A stretch of DNA of 64,000 nt from Strongylocentrotus droebachiensis (GCA_035222895.1 JAVYIG010000889.1:186001-250000); one strand, 5' to 3'; shown: positions 21,779-34,865, counted from the first letter of the stretch. The notes: generated from the letters alone by a model not told the origin. A program made the numbers and translations.

Positions 21779-22888
21779 TGTGGAAATGGGAGAAAGACAG
21801 ATGAAAGGAGAGGCCCTTCCATGTATTTCTTGCACATGGTTTTTATTTGCTTTCACATCAAAGTAAATGCCCCCTCCTTCAAGATATGATCTGTAAGATG
21901 GTGAACGCTATTTCCATGTCGAATTATACTTATGACTGTATTAGTATATAAGTATTATGTACGAAGCCCTGTGAACTATCATGTAACTCCATAATATATT
22001 TTGATTTTGTTTCAATCGCATGCACTACGTGCACTTAGTGAGCAGCAGCTCAACAACGGTTTTGTTCAAGCAATTAAAGAAAAAAGGAGGTTCAAAAATC
22101 GTGTTTTAAAACGATCGTAGTTTATGTTTGAGACCATTGATCATAAAAATATATCAATTTTTGACCGGCGCAAATTGATGAATTCTAACAATGTGAAAAA
22201 CTCAACATGATTCTAAATCGTGATTCTTTGGTGAAAAGAAAATGCTAACGCGGCTTAATAAAATGTTCTCCCTTGTTTAATGTAGGTTCGGCAATGGCTT
22301 CTTATTGCCATGCCTATAGTCTTTCATACTTCGCAAACGGTATCTTCAGGAAGTGTCCTTCTAGCAGCTCTGGATCAGTTCATTGTCTTCAAGCTCGATC
22401 CGTTCGGTGTCCGTAGAATCCTCACCAAGTCTCGTCGAATCTTGATCTCTCTCCTATCCTGGATGACCATGCTTGTTGTTGCATGCGTTTTCGTGTTCTT
22501 TCCAGACGCATTATATGCCCGGTGTTTTATTACTTTTTCCGCTATCTTTACTGGAGTATTGTACATCCTCGTGTACAGAGCCATTGCTAGAAAATCTCCG
22601 CTTGGTAACAGTCAGGTGAGAAAACGAAGGGAGGAGAACAGGCGAATTTTGAGGACGTACTCCTTCATACTTGGAACAAATGTGGTCCTATCCACATTTC
22701 CAGAAGTTACCTGCTTCATACTCTATTTCAATACAAACCAATCTCTTCTGAGATGTGCAGAAGCAGGATTGGTTCTCATGGCAGCTCTTAACACAATAGC
22801 AAACACTGTTATTTACTGGTGGCGTTTGAGAGGGTTTCGCGCCATCTTCACATGTTATACAATGCGAGAACAAAATGTGATAATTTAG
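21289..22888 (+). CDS. Divergent rhodopsin-like GPCR, copy 1 (intact, 299 aa)
   Basis: Exon 1 is 21289-21585 and exon 2 is 22286-22888 (CCG/GTAAGT and TGTAG/GTT, phase 0). The N-terminus has glycosylation sequons at N6 and N11. TM1 is about 35-57 and TM2 holds NIVLADFLFDI, the N..LAxxD motif. At the end of TM3, DRY is replaced by D-Q-F (LDQFIVFKLDPFG). TM4 has the conserved W (SLLSWMTML), TM6 lacks CWxP, and TM7 has N-T-V-I-Y in place of NPxxY followed by WWRLRGFR. There is no TM3/ECL2 cysteine pair and ECL2 is very short. The family is class A by topology. An expanded chemosensory-type role is plausible, but ligand and G protein are unknown. The intron carries a (GA)n tract. Confidence 0.85.
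21700..21776. repeat. (GA)n microsatellite in receptor intron
   Basis: Present at the equivalent intron position in all four copies (also about 30884-30918, 40048-40082 and 48079-48141), so it predates the duplications. Confidence 0.9.
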
Positions 22889-23045
22889 GATTGGGGAGGT
22901 ATTAAAGAGAGGAATAATGCATTATTCTACATTCTATCATTTATTAAAATTTGTGTTAGAAAATTGCAAAGCAAAAATATATGTCCAGTCATTTCGACAT
23001 TTCTATAAGCCGTAGAGTGTATGAACATAAAACCGACGAGCTATA

Positions 23046-23384
23046 GCCACCGGACTGTGGATCCCAAGGTCCGCGGTTCAAGTCCCGCTGCGGCAATAAT
23101 GTCCTTTGGCAAGACATTTATCTACATTTGCCACTCTCCACCCAGATGTTAAATGGGAACCCGGTAGGATGCGAAAGTCAATGTAGTTAGATGAGTAAGT
23201 GTGCGCTTGTAAAAATGACGCCTGGCTGGAATGCTCCCAAGGGAGTGAAAAATGTGCAAACATTGTGTGTGGGTATTAGCATGCATCCGATTACTGGGGT
23301 GATAATATATTATCTGTTAAGCGCTTTGAGAGGGTCTGTGGTCCTGAAATGCACTGTAAAAGAACGAATTATTATAATTATTAG
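23046..23384 (+). repeat. tRNA-derived SINE, unit 1
   Basis: The tRNA-like 3' half has a box B-type GGTTCAAGTCCC (23079-23090). A SINE body follows with TGGCTGGAATGCTCC and AAGCGCTTTGAGAGGG, and the tail ends in ATTATTATAATTATTAG. The box A half is missing. Units 1-3 share a deletion that removed it; unit 4 retains it. Confidence 0.75.
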
Positions 23385-24370
23385 TGGGTGAACGAGGCAA
23401 AAAAAAAAGGAGAGGGGAGGGGGGGGGGGGGGGCTATAACAAGTAAACAAAGTAGACGATTTGGTTATCCGAACATGCTCCCTACCAAAATGATAACTTT
23501 TTAAGGCCTCTTGCATTAACTTTATTTCGAATAGCATAATTAAATATAAACATAAACACTATGTGATCTGTTGTAAATATGACCTTATTTTGAGCAAAAA
23601 CACCATTGTATGGAAATCCGCCAAATATTACGTAAAAACAAAAACGTCAATTTGTACGTACTTACGGAAGACCTTTCCTTGTCGTGAGAAAAAGGCAAGG
23701 TATGGTTGACTAATGATTTTCTTTTTAAAAAAACACATCAGAAGACAAAGAAATGTAACAGTTTCATAAAAGTCTTTTCATATTAAATTCTTTTTATAAC
23801 ATTAACAGATATTCGTATTTTATTTTTTTTAAGCACATGTTTCTGCATTTATTCAAAAATAAAATACATAATATTCCTAATAACAATCAAAGTATATAAT
23901 GTAATTGATTTACATAAAATGTAACAACTGAAATACACATTAAAAATGCAGATATATTATATCGGGAGCGCCAGGAGGGTCAAATCTGACTGACATGAGC
24001 GCTATACAAGAATCCATTATTATTATTATTATCATTATATAATTGAAAAATTGAAAGTATGGAGGTGAATCGAAGAATCAAGATAATCAAGATAAATGCA
24101 AAAGCCAACTATCATAAGCAGTAATGTTTGAGTCGATATCAGCCGGGAGAAGGGGGGGGGGGTACATGATGCTGTTATAGGAGTATCCAGGAGAATAGAA
24201 TGCCACATATAAAGATTTTTTTCTTCAAAAAGTATCTAAATAAAAAGCGGGAAGAAAGAAAAGAAATTTGCAAGTGTATGCATGTAGGTGTGTGCAGGTG
24301 AATTAAGTGTTTGATTCGTTTTGTTCATGAGCTGGTCATCTTAAATTGATTCATATAAACAAACATTTAA

Positions 24371-25133
24371 CCCTAAAAAGGCCGGGCTATTTGAAGTCTT
24401 AGTACGGCCGGGGGGGCATTATGGGCCCCCCCCCCCCCCCATAAGATCTCGGCCGTGAAGCGGCCGATCTCCGCGAAAATTTGCACGCATGTCAAGTGAA
24501 GTGTATAGAATACTATGATAATATCAATTTTTTGAAAAATTCACTCATTTGCATATTTATGGTAATTTATGCAAATATGCATTTTTACCCATAAATCATA
24601 TATTATTCATATTTAAGCATTCTTTTTCACTACATATATTCATTAGACCATTCTGAATAATAATACGACAATTTTTTTTAGAAGAGCCAGCTTATTCCTT
24701 ATTTTATCTCTTGTTTTGATAATTTCTTATGTATTTCATTGTTTTTTTAACTGATGTATTATATTGTTTTTGTTGTTTTATTTCATTTATAACTACAATT
24801 CAACTATTTTGACTCCCAAAACAACCACCTAAAATTTAAACAAGACCCTATAACCTATGTTTGATCAATTTTTAGGAAAAATGACTTTTCCATATGTTGT
24901 GTACACAAATCACGAAAATGAGCAATTTTCGGGCTGACATGCCAAGACAAAAGGTCACGTGACCTTGTAACCGTACGTCTGATTTTCAAAAAAAATCTTT
25001 TAAAAGTTGCGCAAGACTCGAAATAAAAAAGTCAGCGAACGGCGGGGCGCCATCCACATGCGTTCCCGAACAATCAGAAAAATCGTGGAGGGGGGGGGGG
25101 CATGATGCATGATGCCCCCCGGCCTTATTAGGG
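24371..25133. mobile_element. TTAA-class element, GGCC-rich TIR, copy 1 (763 bp)
   Basis: Flanked by TTAA (24367-24370 and 25134-25137). The ends CCCTAAAAAGGCCGGG and CGGCCTTATTAGGG are inverted repeats beginning CCCT, a piggyBac-like terminus. The interior is AT-rich and non-coding, bounded by G/C homopolymers. A sister copy in the opposite orientation is at 56338-57125. It is absent from units 2-4. Confidence 0.85.
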
Positions 25134-25139
25134 TTAAAG

Positions 25140-27170
25140 CCTTAAGATCCTTTATAATGTTCATAAATTTATTTGGATATCAAATATTTTTTCATCGCGG
25201 CTTTGAATTAATAAAGAGACGCAGAGTGTTTAATATTGTCAGGTAAAGCATTCCAAATATCTGGAACATGGTGTCTTATCTATTTATAGGCCATAGTAAT
25301 TTTGGGTTAGTTAAATTGAAGTAAGATGAGTGTCGTTTAGGATAAGAATGTATATTACTCATGTACACACAAATATTTCAAGATGCTAATGGTATACTAT
25401 TTATCCCAAATGTATACATAAAGATTCCAATTTTAACAATGTAAATATCTGCAATTTTTAAGGTTTTTAGTTAAAAAAATATTGGATCAGTATGTGCTAA
25501 ATGTGAATGTGTTCAAATACGCAGTGATTTCTTTTGGAGACTATATAATGTCATGTTATTACTATTTCCCCATACTATGCTACATTAAGATTTCTATGAC
25601 AAAATGAAAAGCATAAATAGTGAATTTTGTGAAAGATATTATTTCAATCTATATACAATGCCTATGCCTCTCGAGACTAAACTTCAAATGTTATTGATAT
25701 GAGTTGACTATTCCAAGTTAGATTTGAATCGATCATTACACCTAAGAATTTTGTAACTTTTTTTTCAAATTATGGGCATGTCATCTATAACAAAATATTA
25801 TAATAAAGTACATGCTTAGAGTGTATGTTTTTAAAATAAATATAATTATTCTTCTTCATATTTATTGAGAGTTTATTGTATTTGAACCAAGATGATAGTT
25901 TATTTAATTCTAAATTGAAGGTTGTAATAAGTATTTTTAAGTCTTTTTGTGAATAAAATACGTTAGTCGTTTGCAAACAAAACGTCTCAGTGTTAGGAAT
26001 GGTGATGCATTAACAATATCATTTATATTTATTAACAGCAGTAAGGGACCTAAGAAAGAGCCCTGTGGTACTCCGCACTTAACGGTGGAAATATTAGATG
26101 TTTTATATTTAAAAAATAAAACATTGATGTTTATTTAATACGAAAATAGTCTTCAAACCAAAAAAGTACAGTCCCTTTAACTCTATATGCTTTTAAGTAT
26201 TATATATGATTGTCCATGGTATATAATGCCTTCGAAAAGTCGATATGTATGTGAGCTTGATTAACATTATGCCATTGGCCGTCTATCATTAAGCAATTCT
26301 ATATGGAATAAGCTATATCAATGTTTTGAAGCTGAATGCAGTCTGTTCCTTACGGTTTTTTTCTTCAAATTTGCGGATTTGCGTAACGTTACATATTTAA
26401 GTGTTTACCATGACGTGTTTAATTACTTAAAGTATTTTTGTGTGGATTATTATAGTCATTGCGAAATGCTATTGAAGATAATAAGAAGTAATATGATCAT
26501 TAAAACCATGACGGAACAAGTTTTTGAATGCTAATTGTATGTACTATAAGTGTCTGTGTACCAAGATGATAATTTTTTTAATTCTAAATTGAGGGCTGTA
26601 ATAAATTTGTTAAGTCATTATGTGAATAAAATATGTTAGTATCCTTTGCGAACCAAACGTATGCGAGGAGATTTTATGCATTAATAATATCAGTCATATC
26701 TATATATCAAAAACAGCAAGGGACCTAAGATAGAGCCTTGTGGTACTCCGCACTTTAACGGTGGAATAATTAGATGTTTTAGATTTAAAAATAACAAATT
26801 GATGTATATTTCGAAAATATTCTTCAAACCAAGAAAGTGCAGTCCTTCTAACTCAATACGCTACCAATTTACGAACTACGATGGTCCATGGTATCGAATG
26901 CCTTCGATAAGTCCATATGCATGTGAGCATGATTAACATTATGCTATTTACCGTCTATCATTAAGCAATTCTTTATGAAATAAGTTATATCAATGTTTTG
27001 AGGCAAAATACAGTCTGTCCTTCACGATTTTTCAAATTGTGTGAGTTTGCGATATGTTTATGTAAGTGTTTAAAATGACTTTGTTAATTACTTAAAATAA
27101 CTATGTGTGGATAGTTATAGTCATTGCGAAATGCTTCTGAAGATGATATGAAGTAAATGTTCAATTAAAC
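25140..27170 (-). pseudogene. Non-LTR retrotransposon remnant, unit 1
   Basis: Decayed reverse transcriptase on the minus strand, with the 3' end at left. Recognisable pieces: I-W-N-A-L-P-D-N-I-K C-terminal motif at about 25225-25270; a degenerate FADDTN box with LNKLSSWFKYNKLSINMKK at about 25840-25980; a CGVPQGS.LGPLL equivalent at about 26040-26090; and KAFDTMDH-like at about 26885. The middle part occurs twice (about 25880-26460 and 26560-27150). Many frameshifts and stops. It differs from the 8.5-12.4 kb element; an L2/Crack/Daphne-type relative is likely. Confidence 0.7.
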
Positions 27171-28258
27171 AAAAAATAACATGTTTTTGAATGCTAATTT
27201 TATGTACTTTAAGTGTGTGTGTGAGAGTAAGTGTGTGTGCGCGTGCGTGTGCGTGTGTGTTGCTTGTTTATTAGATTGTTTTAGTTGTCTGTGAATAATA
27301 AATATAATAACAACGCCAACAATAATAATACTCACCGTGATTGAAACAAATAATAATAAAAAATGAATTTCAATAATATTTATACTTTAGAATTTAAAAA
27401 ATCTGTATATCATCGATGTGTTATTAAATTCGTAACGTTTCCTCTGTCGCTATACACGCTATAGTCAAACAACTTCAACTATAGGCTTCAGAAATGAGAA
27501 AATTATGTAATTTGAACCAGTTTCCACATGCATTGTTAAATAATTAATACAAGCATGAGAAAATACTTTAAAAAGGCATTACACATTAAAAAACTTGATG
27601 GCACATGAGTTTAACGATTACACTTTACAGAAACTAAATATAGGGTACCACCCTCGCATGAAAGAGCTTAATATCAATATGACATACTTGTGTCATATTG
27701 GCTTATAGATTGTTTGTAATGTTCTCCATTTTACACATTACCCGGCCAAGTCTATCTCAACTTGGACGCATATATTATCCGTTAAATTATCGACTGTATC
27801 AATATAACTTAGCAAATATAGGTTTACATTTCTTCTTGGAATTAGATATCTTGTTTTGTTAAACGCACGCACAGTGGAACACTTATGAGACATGTCACGT
27901 TCCACGTCAGTTTTATTCTGTTTAATACCAATTTTTGCGATCATAATTATACTTTCTCTCAGACATGATTTAAGTGACATCTCTATTTATTCAGAAGGAC
28001 TCTATATGCTGCACTGGTAATGTAGGTAACGATAAATATGTCTATGATTCTATCATCGCAAGCAACGCTCAATAAAGATTTAACAGTTTACATAGACACG
28101 CTCTCTAGGGGTACACACAACACTATCGTGTTTTTGCCAATAGACAATTTTTGTAATGTAATAAAATGTAATGTTCTTAATCTTTTTTAAGTGCCAAGTT
28201 ACATATTTTCTACCTAACAACATATAATCGCTGGAGCACCTCTCGACGGCAACCATCA
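27171..28258. other. AT-rich end segment of unit 1
   Basis: Contains a (GT)n stretch at about 27215-27260 and AT-rich DNA conserved in all units. A minus-strand frame at 27738-27980 is open here but frameshifted or gapped in units 2-4, so no gene is called. Confidence 0.5.
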
Positions 28259-29947
28259 GTGACTTTGGAAGAATATAACACAGGAAATGTTTTCTGAAAA
28301 GGATTGCTCTTCATACGCCAACATATTCAGAATATGACTGAGGAACAGCAGAAAAGTTTTGACCAAACTTCAATGCCACCTGTACGAATCCCTGCCCATG
28401 TACATAAAGAGCATGTGACTTTTAGCATGATTGAGTTCATCTAATACCATCATAACCTCACACTCTACATCAATAATGTAATACATGATCAACCTTTCTC
28501 AAGTGCTTCCTGCCAGAGGTGTTAAACGGTTATGGGTAATTTATAGAGACGGTTTCGATGGTTTATGACAAACCTATGAATTAAGCTAATTAAATGCGTT
28601 ATCACGAATCAGCATTAAATTCTAGAAAGACGTATGGAATAATTGTGAATGATAGAAATCCTTTATATCTTTATGGTAAGGAGAAAGTTGTCACCTTAAT
28701 TTATGAATTGAGATTACAAAAGACGGATACAGATAAGACAGCTCCTCAACTGTACCTTTATCACTGTCCACAGTTTCTCCACACCATGAAAAGGTACCTA
28801 TTTGCAAACAATGAGAACATTTTTGAGGAACTAATTACATGCATCACATTACACGAGTATAAATGCAAGACGGGACGAAATAGTTTATTCTAAAAAAGCT
28901 TATATAGATCTTCACCAGAGCATCGTTTAAAGAAACCGTCATAAGTTCACCGACATCCATTGAAATGTGTGTTAAATTTAATATACGTGTTTCAAAGGAT
29001 TTTCGGGGAACTTATACTCAGGCATGGCGGTTTCGTTAAAAGCTGATCAAGTGTTCACATCGAAAAACAATATCACCATAATTATAAATCACAAGACTTT
29101 AACCATCATTTTACAATGGCCACAGCGCTATATTAGATGATCATGACGGGATATTTGTATACGCACTTTGTAGTATGGTTTCATAAACAAGATCGATGTG
29201 ATAGAAGGGATACCTACTGACAACCCAATGGATGAAGTCAAAATGTAAAACCAGTCCTTAACTCGGACATGGGGCCTTCCAAACTTATGTTTCCATCATT
29301 ATCTAGTAAATATTTCCATCGTATAACTTGCGAGAAAAATAAAAATGAAATAAAGCTAGGTCCAGAAAAATGACACTGATAGACTTTTCCAAATATGGAT
29401 AAAAGTCTAGAATCTGAACGCTCCTCATCTATTTCCCAAAGTTTTGATACGATACAAAATTCCACGTAAAATACTTTCCGGATTGATGATATCGTAATGT
29501 ATACTAAGCATTGTTATTTTTATTTTTTTCTTCAAAATAAATCTTTCTAATGTGAGTCTATACTAGTCTTGTTCATTACATTTTATGCAAACTAAACAGT
29601 ACAGTACGATTCATTCAAGTACTATTAATTATTTCGTTTCGAAAAAAGTTTGTGGATACAAACAAGTTGTTATCTTTTTTAATGGTGTGATGTATTTTTC
29701 ATAAAAAATCTCTGAGCTTAAATACTGCGAAAAAGACCAGGCTAGTATTCATTTCCTCTCTTTTCTCTATTATTAAGGTATTTAAGGTATCCATGGAATA
29801 ACGGGATCAGAGGCATAGAACAGCCCTATTCTTATGGCAAAGTAAAGTTATCATGGGAAGTGGACCACACCCAGTCGTGTACATTGTTCACCGTAACTCT
29901 GAGATCCCCCTCCAACTTCTAAAATCTTTAAAATTGAATTGCATTTA

Positions 29948-30231
29948 ATTATTATTATTTTTTTTTTTTTTTTTTAAATTATACCCACGGCTAACCTAAA
30001 AAAAGTGTCCGCTTACCCCCCCCCCCCCCCCCCTACTGAGCGACTTTTCGGCTGGCTGAGTCGTTGCGATTTTTTTTGGACTCCAAAAAAAAAAAAAAAA
30101 AGTGTCCGCTTACCCCCCCCCCCCCCCCCCCCCCCCCCCACTGAGCGACTTTTCGGCCGGCGCGATTTTCAAATTTTCGGGAGCAAAATATTTTAAAACC
30201 CCCCCTTGAAAAAATCATGCGTACGCCCCTG
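29948..30231. mobile_element. hAT-type MITE, copy 4 (left end lost)
   Basis: The right end GCGTACGCCCCTG is followed by GTCATGAC, which matches the unit 1 sequence at about 20898. Inside are two poly-C plus ACTGAGCGACTTTTCGGC subunits. The left TIR is missing along with about 280 bp that unit 1 retains (20617-20897), so a deletion removed one end and the flank. Confidence 0.7.
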
Positions 30232-30630
30232 GTCATGACATATGCTGCTGATTAATCACAGATACACACAAAGTTTAGGAATTTGATTTTTCTAAAATGA
30301 ACAGAATTGAAAATGTCCCTTGCAAACTTTCACCGTTAGAAAAGTCACTACGCGCATCCAAAAAAGGAATTATGCATATTGGGCCTTGGATGAAGATGTC
30401 GACTGAGCAAAGATGTCATGAAATCAGAACAATTTACGATAAGCAATAGCGCCATCTTGGTTGATGAATAAATAAAAAAGAGCGCTTTAAAATATTAATT
30501 CTACACGTAGAATTTAACTATGATGACCATAAGGAAAAACCCCGATATTAACTGAACTGTCATGAACATTCTACCGCAGTTCATGAAGTGTGAGAGCAAG
30601 GATTCGTTCGGGCAAAATTAAACTAAGAAA

Positions 30631-30879
30631 ATGGATTTCGAATATAACGAGACCTTTCACAACATCACGACGCCGTTAACTGACTTTGGGCAAGATTCTC
30701 TACTAACGGAATTCTGTCTACGAAATACCACAAACATAGTATTTTTGAATATGCCGGTAATTAAGTTGATAAGATATTTGAATTAATACTTTTTAAGGAT
30801 CGCCTTTAGCTTGAAAGGTAGTTACAAAGATTTGGGGCACGGTGAATGACTATCAACACAAACAAAAGAGAGAAAGCGA

Positions 30880-30921
<42 letters not shown>

Positions 30922-31781
30922 TGGGAGATGGGAGAAAGACAGATAAAAGGAGATTAGAGGAGGCCCTTACCTGTATTTATTGCACATGTTTTTTATGTGT
31001 TTTCACATCAAATTTATGTTTGAGTCCACTGATCATTAACATATTTCAATTTTTGACAGGCGCAAATTGATGATTTATAACAATGTGTAAAACTCAACAT
31101 GATTCTAAATCGTGATTCTTCGGTGAAAAGAAAATGCTAACGCGGCTTTAATACAATTTTATCTCTTGTTTAATGTAGGTTCGGAAATGGCTTCTTATTG
31201 TCATTTCTATAGCCGCTCAAACTTCGCAACCGGTATCGTCAGGAAGTGTCCTTCTAGTAGCTCTGGATCAGTTCATTGTCTTCAAGCTCGATCCGTTTGG
31301 TGTCCGTAGAATCCTCACTAAGTCTCGTCGAATCTTGATCTCTCTCCTATCCTGGATGACAACGCTTGTTGTTGCATGCGTTTCCATGTTCATTTTAGAC
31401 TCACCATATGTCCGGCTTTCTATTCCTTGTTCCGCTATCTTCACCGGAGTATTGTACATCCTGGTGTACAGAGCCATTGCTAGAAAATCTCCGCTTGGCA
31501 ACAGTCAGGTGAGAAAACGAAGGGATGAGAACAGGCGAGTTTTGAGGACGTACTCCTTCATACTTGGAACAAATTGGGTCCTATCCACATTCCCATAAGT
31601 TACCTGCTTCATATTTTATTACAATAAAAACCATTCTCTTCTGAGATGTGCAAACGAAGGATTGCTTCTCATGGCAGCTCTTAACACAATAGCAAACACC
31701 GTTATGTACTGGTGGCGTATGAGAGGGTTTCGCGCCATCTTCACATGTTATACAATGCGAGAACAAAATGTGGTAATTTAG
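30631..31781 (+). pseudogene. Receptor copy 2, pseudogene
   Basis: Exon 1 (30631-30756) has lost 171 bp, exactly 57 codons, relative to copy 3. The breakpoints share CAT, consistent with microhomology deletion; TM1 and most of TM2 are gone. The donor region reads GTAATTAAGT, apparently a 4-bp insertion in GTAAGT. Exon 2 (31179-31781) keeps the acceptor and TM3-TM6, but GAA has become TAA at 31596-31598, just after L-S-T-F-P in TM6, removing TM7. Otherwise it is close to copies 3 and 4, so inactivation is recent. Confidence 0.88.
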
Positions 31782-31944
31782 GATCGGGGAGGTATTAAAG
31801 AGAGGAATATTGCATTATTCTACATTCTATCATTTATTAAAATTTGTGTTAGAGATATAGCATTGCACAGCAAAGATAAATGTCCAGTCATTTCGACATT
31901 TCTATAAGCCGTAGAGTGTATGAACATAAAACCGACGATCTATA

Positions 31945-32254
31945 GCCACCGGACTGTGGATCCCAAGGTCCGCGTAGTCCTTTGTCAAGACATTGATCTA
32001 CATTTGCCACTCTCCACCAAGATGTTAAATGGGTACCCGGTAGGATGCGAAACTTAATGTAGTTAGATGAGCAAGTGTGCGCTTGTAAAAATGACGCCTG
32101 GCTGGAATGCTCCCCAGGGAGTGAAGAATGTGCTTACATTGTGTGTGGGTATTAGCATGAATCCGATGACTGGGCTAATAACATATCTGTAAAGCGCTTT
32201 GAGAGGGCCTGCGGTCCTAAAATGCGCTATAAAAGAACGAATTATTATTATTAG
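31945..32254 (+). repeat. tRNA-derived SINE, unit 2
   Basis: Same body as in unit 1, but box B (GGTTCAAGTCCCGCTGCGGCAATA) is deleted, the sequence passing from GTCCGCG directly to TAGTCC. Confidence 0.75.
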
Positions 32255-33169
32255 TGGGTGAACGAGGCAAAAAAAGGAGGGGGGCTAATAACAAGTAAAC
32301 AAAGTAGACAATTTGGTTATCCGAACAAGCTCCCTACCAAAATTATATTTTTTTAAGGCATCTTGCATTAACTTTATTTCCAATTGCATAATTAAATATA
32401 AACATATAAATTATGTGGTCTGTTGTATATATTGTTTTAAGCAAAAACACCATTGTATGGAAATCCGCCAAATATTGTGTCAATTTGTACGTACTTACGG
32501 AAGATCTTTCCTTGTCGTGAGAAAAAGGCAAGGTATGGTTGAATAATGATTTTCTTTAAAAAAACATCAGAAGACAAAGAAATGTAACAGTTTGTGTGAT
32601 GCATCTTCTGTTTTAAGTCTTTTCATAAATGGAAGTTACAAGTTCTTTTTATTACATTAACAGATATTCGTATTTGATTCGTATTTTGTTTAGCACATGT
32701 TTCTGCATTTATTGAAAAATAAAATATAAAATTTTCCTAATACCAATCATAGTATATAATGTAATTGAATTACATAAAATGTAACAACTGAAATACACAA
32801 TAAAAGTGCATATATATATATAATTGAAAAATTGAAAGTATGGAGGTGAATCGAGGAATCAAGATAATCAAGAAAAATGCCAAAGCCAACTATCATTAGC
32901 AGTAATGTTTGAGTCGATATCAGCCGGGAGGAGGAGAGGGGGGAGGGGGTACATGATGCTGATATCGGAGTATCCAGGAGAATAGAGTTCCACATATCAA
33001 GATTTTTTTTCAAACAGTATCTAAATAAAAAAGCGGGAAGAAAGAAAAGAAAATTGCAAGTGCATGTAGGTGTGTGCAGGTGAAGTAAGTGTTTGATTCG
33101 TTTTGTTTATGAGCTGGTCATCTTAAATTCATTTATTTAAACAAACAATATATAATGTTCATGAATATT

Positions 33170-34865
33170 AGGATATCAAGCGATTTTCATCGCGGCTTTG
33201 AATGAATAAAGAGATGCAGAGTGTTAAATATTGTCAAGTAAAGCATTCCAAATATATGGACCATGGTGTCTTATCGATTTATAAGCCATAATAATTTTGG
33301 GTTAGTTAAATGGAAGTATGTTGAGTGTCGTGTAGGATAAGAATGTATATTACTTTTGTTTAAAAAAAATAATCAAGATGCTAATGGTATACTATTCATC
33401 CCAAATTTATACATAAAGATTCCAATTTTAACACTGTAAATATCTGCAATATTACTGTTTTTAGTTTTAAAAATATTGGATCAGTATGGGCTAAATGTGA
33501 ATGTGTACAAATACGGAGTGCTTTCTTTTGGAGACTATATAATTTCATGTAATTACTATTACCCCATACTATGATACATTAACATATGTATGACAAAATG
33601 AAAAGCATAAATAGTGAATTTTGTGAAAGATGTTATTTCAATCTATATGCAATGCCTATGCCTCTCGAGACTAAAATTCAAATGATATTGATATGACTAT
33701 TCCAAGTTAGATTTGAATCGATCATTGCACCAAAGAATTTTGTAACTTCTTTTCTAATTATGGGCATGTCATTTATAACAAAATATTATAATAAAGTACA
33801 TGTTTAGAGTGTATGTTTTTTTAAATAAATATAATTAGTCTTCTTCATATCTAGTGAAAGTTTATTGTATTTGAACCAAGATGCTTTTAATTTAAGAATT
33901 AGTATATACGATTGTCCATGGTATATAATGCCTTCGAAAAGTCGATATATATGTGAGCTTGATTAACATTATGCCATTTGCCGTCTATCATGAAGCAATT
34001 CTAAATGGAAAAAGCTATATAAATTTCTCAAAGCTGAATTCAGTCTGTTCCTCATGATTTTTTTCTTCAAATTTTACGGATTTGCGTAACGTTACATATT
34101 TAAGTGTTTACAATGACGTATTTAATTACTTAAAATATTTTTGAGTAGATTGTCATAGTCATTGCGAAATGCTTTTTGAAGATGATCATTACAACCATGC
34201 AGGAACAAGCCTTTGAATGCTAATTTTATGTACTATACATTTACTTTAAATGTACTATTTTATGTACTTGTGTACCGAGATGATAATTTTTTTTTAAATT
34301 CTAAATTGAGGGCTGTAATTAAAATGTTTAAGTCATTATGTGAATAAAATATATTAGTATCCTCTGCGAACCAAACGTATGCGAAAAGTAGTCATGCATT
34401 AATAATATCAGCCATATATATCAAAAACAGCAAGGGACCTAAGATAGAGTCTTGTGGTACTCCGCACTTAACGGTGGAATAATTAGATATTTTAGATTTA
34501 AAAATAACAAATTGATGTATATTTCGAAAATATTCTTCAAACTAAGAAAGTACAGTTCCTCTAACTCAAAACGCTATAAATTTACGAACAAATATACGAT
34601 GGTCCATGGTATCGATGCCTTCGATAAGTCCATATGTATGTGAGCATGATTAACATTATGCTATTAACCGTCTATCATTAAGCAATTCTATATGAAATAA
34701 GCTATATCAATGTTTTGAAACAAAATGCAGTATGTCCTTTACGATTTTTCAAATTATGTGAGTTTGCGATATGTTTATATAAGTGTTTAAAATGACTTTG
34801 TTAATTACTTAAAGTAACTTTGTGTGGATAGTTATAGCCATTGCGAAATGCTTTTGAAGATGATA
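33170..34865 (-). pseudogene. Non-LTR retrotransposon remnant, unit 2
   Basis: Same minus-strand element as in unit 1. It shares with unit 4 a deletion that joins TTGAACCAAGATG to CTTTTAATTTAAG (about 33890; 51625 in unit 4). Coding potential is destroyed. The second partial copy runs about 34270-34860. Confidence 0.65.

Larger units (their letters stand above)
17821..28258 (+). repeat. Tandem unit 1 (receptor array)
   Basis: The unit starts at GTGACTTTGGAAGAATATAA, which recurs at 28259, 36960 and 45542. Order within each unit: a short conserved leader, the receptor gene, a SINE, non-LTR remnants, then an AT-rich end segment. Unit 1 lacks about 240 bp just after its start that units 2-4 have. 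It uniquely carries a Tc1-like foldback element and a 763-bp TTAA element. Confidence 0.9.

Noticed and set aside
21663..21866. Arg/Glu-rich frame in the receptor intron (and Ser/Leu-rich frames on the minus strand).
   Set aside because: Translation of a (GA)n microsatellite within an intron.
27738..27980. Minus-strand open frame at the end of unit 1, recurring in all four units (also about 36436-36679, 45048-45248 and 52965-53171).
   Set aside because: Units 2-4 carry frameshifts and small indels not in multiples of three, and no domain is recognised. The conservation is explained by duplication.
28594..28893. Open frame near the start of unit 2 (RLQKTDTDKTAPQLYLYHCP).
   Set aside because: The frame is closed by TAG in units 3 and 4 and by an upstream TGA in unit 1. 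No recognisable family, no splice evidence.
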